64,000 bases of DNA from Pseudomonas sp. Irchel s3h17 (GTDB lineage Bacteria; Pseudomonadota; Gammaproteobacteria; Pseudomonadales; Pseudomonadaceae): the NCBI RefSeq assembly GCF_900187505.1, contig NZ_FYDL01000010.1, forward strand, positions 224,257-288,256. Reading direction: 5' to 3'. Numbering within the stretch: the stretch's first letter is position 1; each line of letters starts with the position of its first letter. Positions 61,187 to 64,000 of the stretch are shown one piece after another. The notes beneath the pieces were generated by a model. The model saw only the letters and a program-made list of their open reading frames with translations, ran no database searches and was not told the origin of the DNA. Both the position numbers and the translations under genes were made by a program.

Positions 61187-62044
61187 ATGAGCGAACGTCC
61201 CGAAGAGCCAAACAAGGCCTCTGACGCCGATAGCCTGCTACCGATCGATGAGCATGTCGAAGAAGGGCATGATGCTGAAGGCCGTAAAGTCCGGCATCGT
61301 GGCATCTATCTGCTGCCCAATCTGTTCACCACTGCGAACCTGTTCGCGGGCTTCTATTCCATCATCAACTCCATGAGCGCCCAGAGCGCCTTGAGTGCCG
61401 GTGATGCTGCCGGCGCCAGCAAGTACTTTGCTTTCGCGGCAATCGCCATCTTTGTCGCCATGGTGCTGGACGGCCTCGATGGCCGGGTTGCACGCATGAC
61501 CAATACGCAAAGCGCGTTCGGTGCCGAGTACGACTCACTGTCGGACATGGTGGCCTTTGGTGTCGCGCCGGCCCTGTTGGCATTCGGCTGGGCGCTGGGC
61601 GATATGGGCAAGGTTGGCTGGATGGTTGCCTTCATCTATGTCGCAGGGGCGGCGTTGCGTCTGGCGCGCTTCAATACCCAGGTCGGTACGGCGGACAAGC
61701 GTTACTTCATTGGCCTGGCCAGTCCGGCGGCTGCCGGTGTGGTTGCCGGGATCGTCTGGGCCTTCAGTGACTACGGCATCCAGGGTTCCAAGATGTCGTT
61801 CCTGGTGGCGCTGATGGTGGCGGCGGCTGGCATGCTGATGGTCAGCAATATCAAGTACAATAGCTTCAAGGAGCTGGACTTGAAAGGGCGCGTACCTTTC
61901 GTGGCGATTCTGGCGGTGGTGCTGGTGTTTGCGGTGGTCTTCAGTGATCCGCCACGCATTTTGCTGCTGGTATTCCTCGTTTACGCCGCGTCCGGTCCGG
62001 TGCAGTACCTGTTGCACCTTCGTCGTCACAAAAACGTCGAGTGA
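61187..62044 (+). CDS. pssA: CDP-diacylglycerol-serine O-phosphatidyltransferase
   Basis: Makes phosphatidylserine, precursor of phosphatidylethanolamine, at the inner membrane. The 285-residue protein (integral, type II form) has the CDP-alcohol phosphatidyltransferase motif D-G-x2-A-R-x8-G-x3-D-x3-D in DGLDGRVARMTNTQSAFG then AEYDSLSD, and about seven membrane segments after a charged N-terminus. Of two close ATGs I choose the second (MSERPEE), better spaced from AAGG. Confidence 0.95.
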   Translation: MSERPEEPNKASDADSLLPIDEHVEEGHDAEGRKVRHRGIYLLPNLFTTANLFAGFYSIINSMSAQSALSAGDAAGASKYFAFAAIAIFVAMVLDGLDGRVARMTNTQSAFGAEYDSLSDMVAFGVAPALLAFGWALGDMGKVGWMVAFIYVAGAALRLARFNTQVGTADKRYFIGLASPAAAGVVAGIVWAFSDYGIQGSKMSFLVALMVAAAGMLMVSNIKYNSFKELDLKGRVPFVAILAVVLVFAVVFSDPPRILLLVFLVYAASGPVQYLLHLRRHKNVE

Positions 62045-62107
62045 TGTAATTTCCCCCATACTCCGCAGTCTATTGGTGCATCTGTCCTCCAATGCTGCGG
62101 AGTTGCC

Positions 62108-63121
62108 ATGTTATTCAAGTTCCCCAAGCCGTCTGACTGCCATGAGTCGGACGTCACGCCCGAATCCCTCTACCTCTCTCGTCGTAACGTTCTCGGTGCC
62201 GCTGTTGCCGGTTTGGCCGTGAGCAGTCTGCCGCGTTGGGCCAGTGCCGGTGATGTCGCGCGTTATGCGAATGTTGAGCCTGGCAAGGCGCCTTTCTGGT
62301 TTGCCGAGAAGCTTCCTTCTACCCAATGGGGCGCGATCAACGTCAAGGACGAGGCAATCACACCATTCAAGGATGCCACCCACTACAACAACTTCTATGA
62401 GTTCGGCACCGATAAAGGTGACCCGGCCGCCAACGCTGGCGCGCTGAAAACCGAGCCATGGAGTGTGGTGGTGGACGGTGAAGTGGGTAAGCCCGGTCGA
62501 TATGCGCTGGAAGACTTCATGAAGCCGTATCAGTTGGAGGAGCGCATCTATCGCCTGCGCTGCGTAGAAGCCTGGTCGATGGTAATTCCCTGGATTGGTT
62601 TTCCCATCTCGGCATTGCTCAAGCAGGTCGAGCCGACCTCCAGGGCCAAATACATTCGTTTTGAAACCTTGCAGGATCCCAAGAGTATGCCGGGGCAGCG
62701 CTCTGGATTCGCCCTGATCGACTGGCCTTATGTCGAAGGGCTGCGCCTGGATGAAGCGATGAATCCATTGGCGATTCTCGCGGTCGGGATGTATGGGCGT
62801 GAGCTGCCTAATCAGAATGGCGCGCCATTGCGGTTGGTCGTGCCGTGGAAGTATGGGTTCAAGAGCATCAAATCCATTGTGCGTATCAGTCTGGTCAGCG
62901 AGCAGCCGAAAACCACTTGGCAGAGTATCGCGGCCGATGAGTATGGTTTTTACGCAAACGTGAATCCGACAGTTGATCATCCGCGCTGGACCCAGGCCCG
63001 GGAGCGACGTTTGCCGAGCGGGCTGTTCAAGCCCAACGTGCGTGACACGCAGATGTTCAACGGCTACTCGGATGAAGTCGCTTCTTTATATGCAGGGCTC
63101 GATCTGAGGAAGAACTACTGA
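62108..63121 (+). CDS. msrP: Periplasmic methionine sulfoxide reductase, catalytic subunit MsrP
   Basis: Molybdopterin enzyme (YedY family) that repairs oxidised methionines in periplasmic proteins. The 337-residue precursor has a twin-arginine signal (SRRNVLGAAVAGLAV) and the sulfite-oxidase-like fold with the molybdenum-ligating cysteine in YRLRCVEAW (Cys152) and VPWKYGFKSIKSIV. The stop and the msrQ start overlap (TGATG). Confidence 0.95.
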   Translation: MLFKFPKPSDCHESDVTPESLYLSRRNVLGAAVAGLAVSSLPRWASAGDVARYANVEPGKAPFWFAEKLPSTQWGAINVKDEAITPFKDATHYNNFYEFGTDKGDPAANAGALKTEPWSVVVDGEVGKPGRYALEDFMKPYQLEERIYRLRCVEAWSMVIPWIGFPISALLKQVEPTSRAKYIRFETLQDPKSMPGQRSGFALIDWPYVEGLRLDEAMNPLAILAVGMYGRELPNQNGAPLRLVVPWKYGFKSIKSIVRISLVSEQPKTTWQSIAADEYGFYANVNPTVDHPRWTQARERRLPSGLFKPNVRDTQMFNGYSDEVASLYAGLDLRKNY

Positions 63122-63741
63122 TGCGATATCCATTCTGGCGTATGGGGGTCTTTATAGCGGCTGCAGTGTGGCCGCTGCTCTGGTTGTTCCAGGCCTTGGG
63201 GGATGTGTTGGGGCCTGACCCTGGCAAAGTGCTGGTTGATCGGTTGGGTCTGGGCACGCTTGTACTGTTGCTGATTACCTTAAGCATGACGCCTTTGCAG
63301 AAAATCACCGGTTGGGCGGGGTGGATTGCTGTCCGGCGGCAGTTAGGGTTGTGGTGTTTCGCTTATGTGGTTCTGCATCTGAGCGGTTATACGGCATTTA
63401 TCCTTGGCTTTGATTGGTCGCAGTTGGGTGTTGAGCTGCAAAAGCGCCCGTACATTATTGTCGGCACGTTGGGGTTTCTCTGTTTGTTGGCGTTGGCGGT
63501 GACATCCAATCGCTATAGTCAGCGACGTTTGGGGGCTCGCTGGAAGAAACTGCACCGGTTGGCCTATGTGATTCTCGGGCTTGGATTGCTGCATATGCTG
63601 TGGATCGTTCGCGCTGATCTGAAGGAGTGGGCTGTTTATGCATCTATAGGTGGTTTGCTGTTAATGCTTCGCTTGCCACCTGTAGTCCGTCGAATCCCTC
63701 GTTTTAAAGCTCGAAAAACACCTTCTGCAACAAAAGCGTAA
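63121..63741 (+). CDS. msrQ: Haem-binding membrane subunit MsrQ
   Basis: Passes electrons from the quinone pool/flavin to MsrP. The 206-residue protein has six membrane segments of the ferric-reductase-like family with haem histidines in CFAYVVLHLSGYTAF and KKLHRLAYVILGLGLLHMLW. Overlaps msrP by one base, forming a two-gene operon. Confidence 0.94.
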   Translation: MRYPFWRMGVFIAAAVWPLLWLFQALGDVLGPDPGKVLVDRLGLGTLVLLLITLSMTPLQKITGWAGWIAVRRQLGLWCFAYVVLHLSGYTAFILGFDWSQLGVELQKRPYIIVGTLGFLCLLALAVTSNRYSQRRLGARWKKLHRLAYVILGLGLLHMLWIVRADLKEWAVYASIGGLLLMLRLPPVVRRIPRFKARKTPSATKA

Positions 63742-63748
63742 TTAACCC

Positions 63749-63776
63749 TTGACGGCAGATTCTGGGAGTCTATAAT
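63749..63776 (+). promoter_or_regulatory. rRNA operon promoter P1
   Basis: TTGACG (63749-63754), 16 bases, TATAAT (63771-63776), followed by TCGCCCC. It opens a 260-base non-coding leader region that runs to the window end. Confidence 0.85.
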
Positions 63777-63894
63777 TCGCCCCACTTCCGGCGCAGTCGA
63801 AACGGAAAACTCCTTGGTAAACAAAGAGTTACGCAGTTTTCGGCAGCAGGGTGCTTCAGGTCATCGAAGCCAAAAGGAAGTTGAAAAAGAGGTG

Positions 63895-63922
63895 TTGACA
63901 GCAGCGTGTAACGCTGTAGAAT
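63895..63922 (+). promoter_or_regulatory. rRNA operon promoter P2
   Basis: TTGACA (63895-63900), 16 bases, TAGAAT (63917-63922), followed by TCGCCTCCCGCTGACGAGA, the usual start of Pseudomonas rrn leaders. The last bases (ACTTTGAAAACTTCTGAAAA) also belong to that leader. The 16S gene should lie just beyond the window. Confidence 0.88.
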
Positions 63923-64000
63923 TCGCCTCCCGCTGACGAGAGATCGGAAGCGCAAGTGGTTGAAGTTACAAGGGAAACTTTGAAAACTTCTGAAAATAAC

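Overview
The window comes from a fluorescent Pseudomonas, most likely the P. fluorescens group. The evidence is the gene order (bamD-rluD-pgeF-clpB, coaE-pilD-pilC, cbrX-cbrA-cbrB-crcZ-pcnB-folK-panBCD, gluQRS-dksA), a Pseudomonas-type PrrF sRNA, and several GC-rich REP/REPIN palindromes of the TGTGGGAGCGGGCTTGCTCGCGA class. Almost all of it is chromosomal core; I see no phage, insertion sequence, integron or CRISPR array.

Layout. 1-1.5 kb: a 5' fragment of pilR and a decayed scrap of its kinase gene pilS. 1.6-8 kb: BamD, RluD, PgeF and ClpB, then four tRNA genes (Asn, Pro, Lys, Pro). 8-10.8 kb: type II NADH dehydrogenase with two conserved Pseudomonas proteins of unknown function and a long inverted repeat. 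10.9-18 kb: an accessory-looking block with an autotransporter whose passenger is built of 20-residue repeats, diverging from a benzoate transport operon (benK-benE-benF) that has a XylS/BenR-type operator. 18-24 kb: a LysR regulator, a membrane protein, and yacG-coaE-pilD-pilC, then a scrap of pilB and pilA. 24-38.6 kb: BON protein, DUF748 giant, rRNA methyltransferase, MpaB-like oxygenase, Acs, Pgi, pantothenate genes, FolK, PcnB. 38.8-44 kb: the carbon-catabolite control locus crcZ-cbrB-cbrA-cbrX. 44-53.7 kb: gluQRS, dksA, aminotransferase, sfsA, Rieske protein, haem ABC transporter, PrrF, TfoX-C and pentapeptide proteins, and a kinase/ATPase fusion. 53.9-63.7 kb: PBP1B with a lipoprotein partner, the ilvI-ilvH-ilvC isoleucine/valine operon, pssA, and the MsrPQ methionine sulfoxide repair system. 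63.7-64 kb: tandem promoters of an rRNA operon whose 16S gene lies beyond the end.

How the parts connect. The type IV pilus genes appear to be in decay: pilA, pilC, pilD and part of pilR remain, but pilB (the assembly ATPase) and pilS (the kinase) are each reduced to about 100 bases. Carbon control links several genes: CbrA/CbrB and sigma-54 should drive CrcZ, which titrates Hfq/Crc, and A-rich Hfq/Crc-type motifs sit on the ribosome binding sites of benK, benF and acs in this same window. Iron control links the haem transporter (Fur box upstream) with the convergent PrrF sRNA (Fur box in its promoter).

All functional statements rest on reading the sequence and remembered family features; no database search was run.
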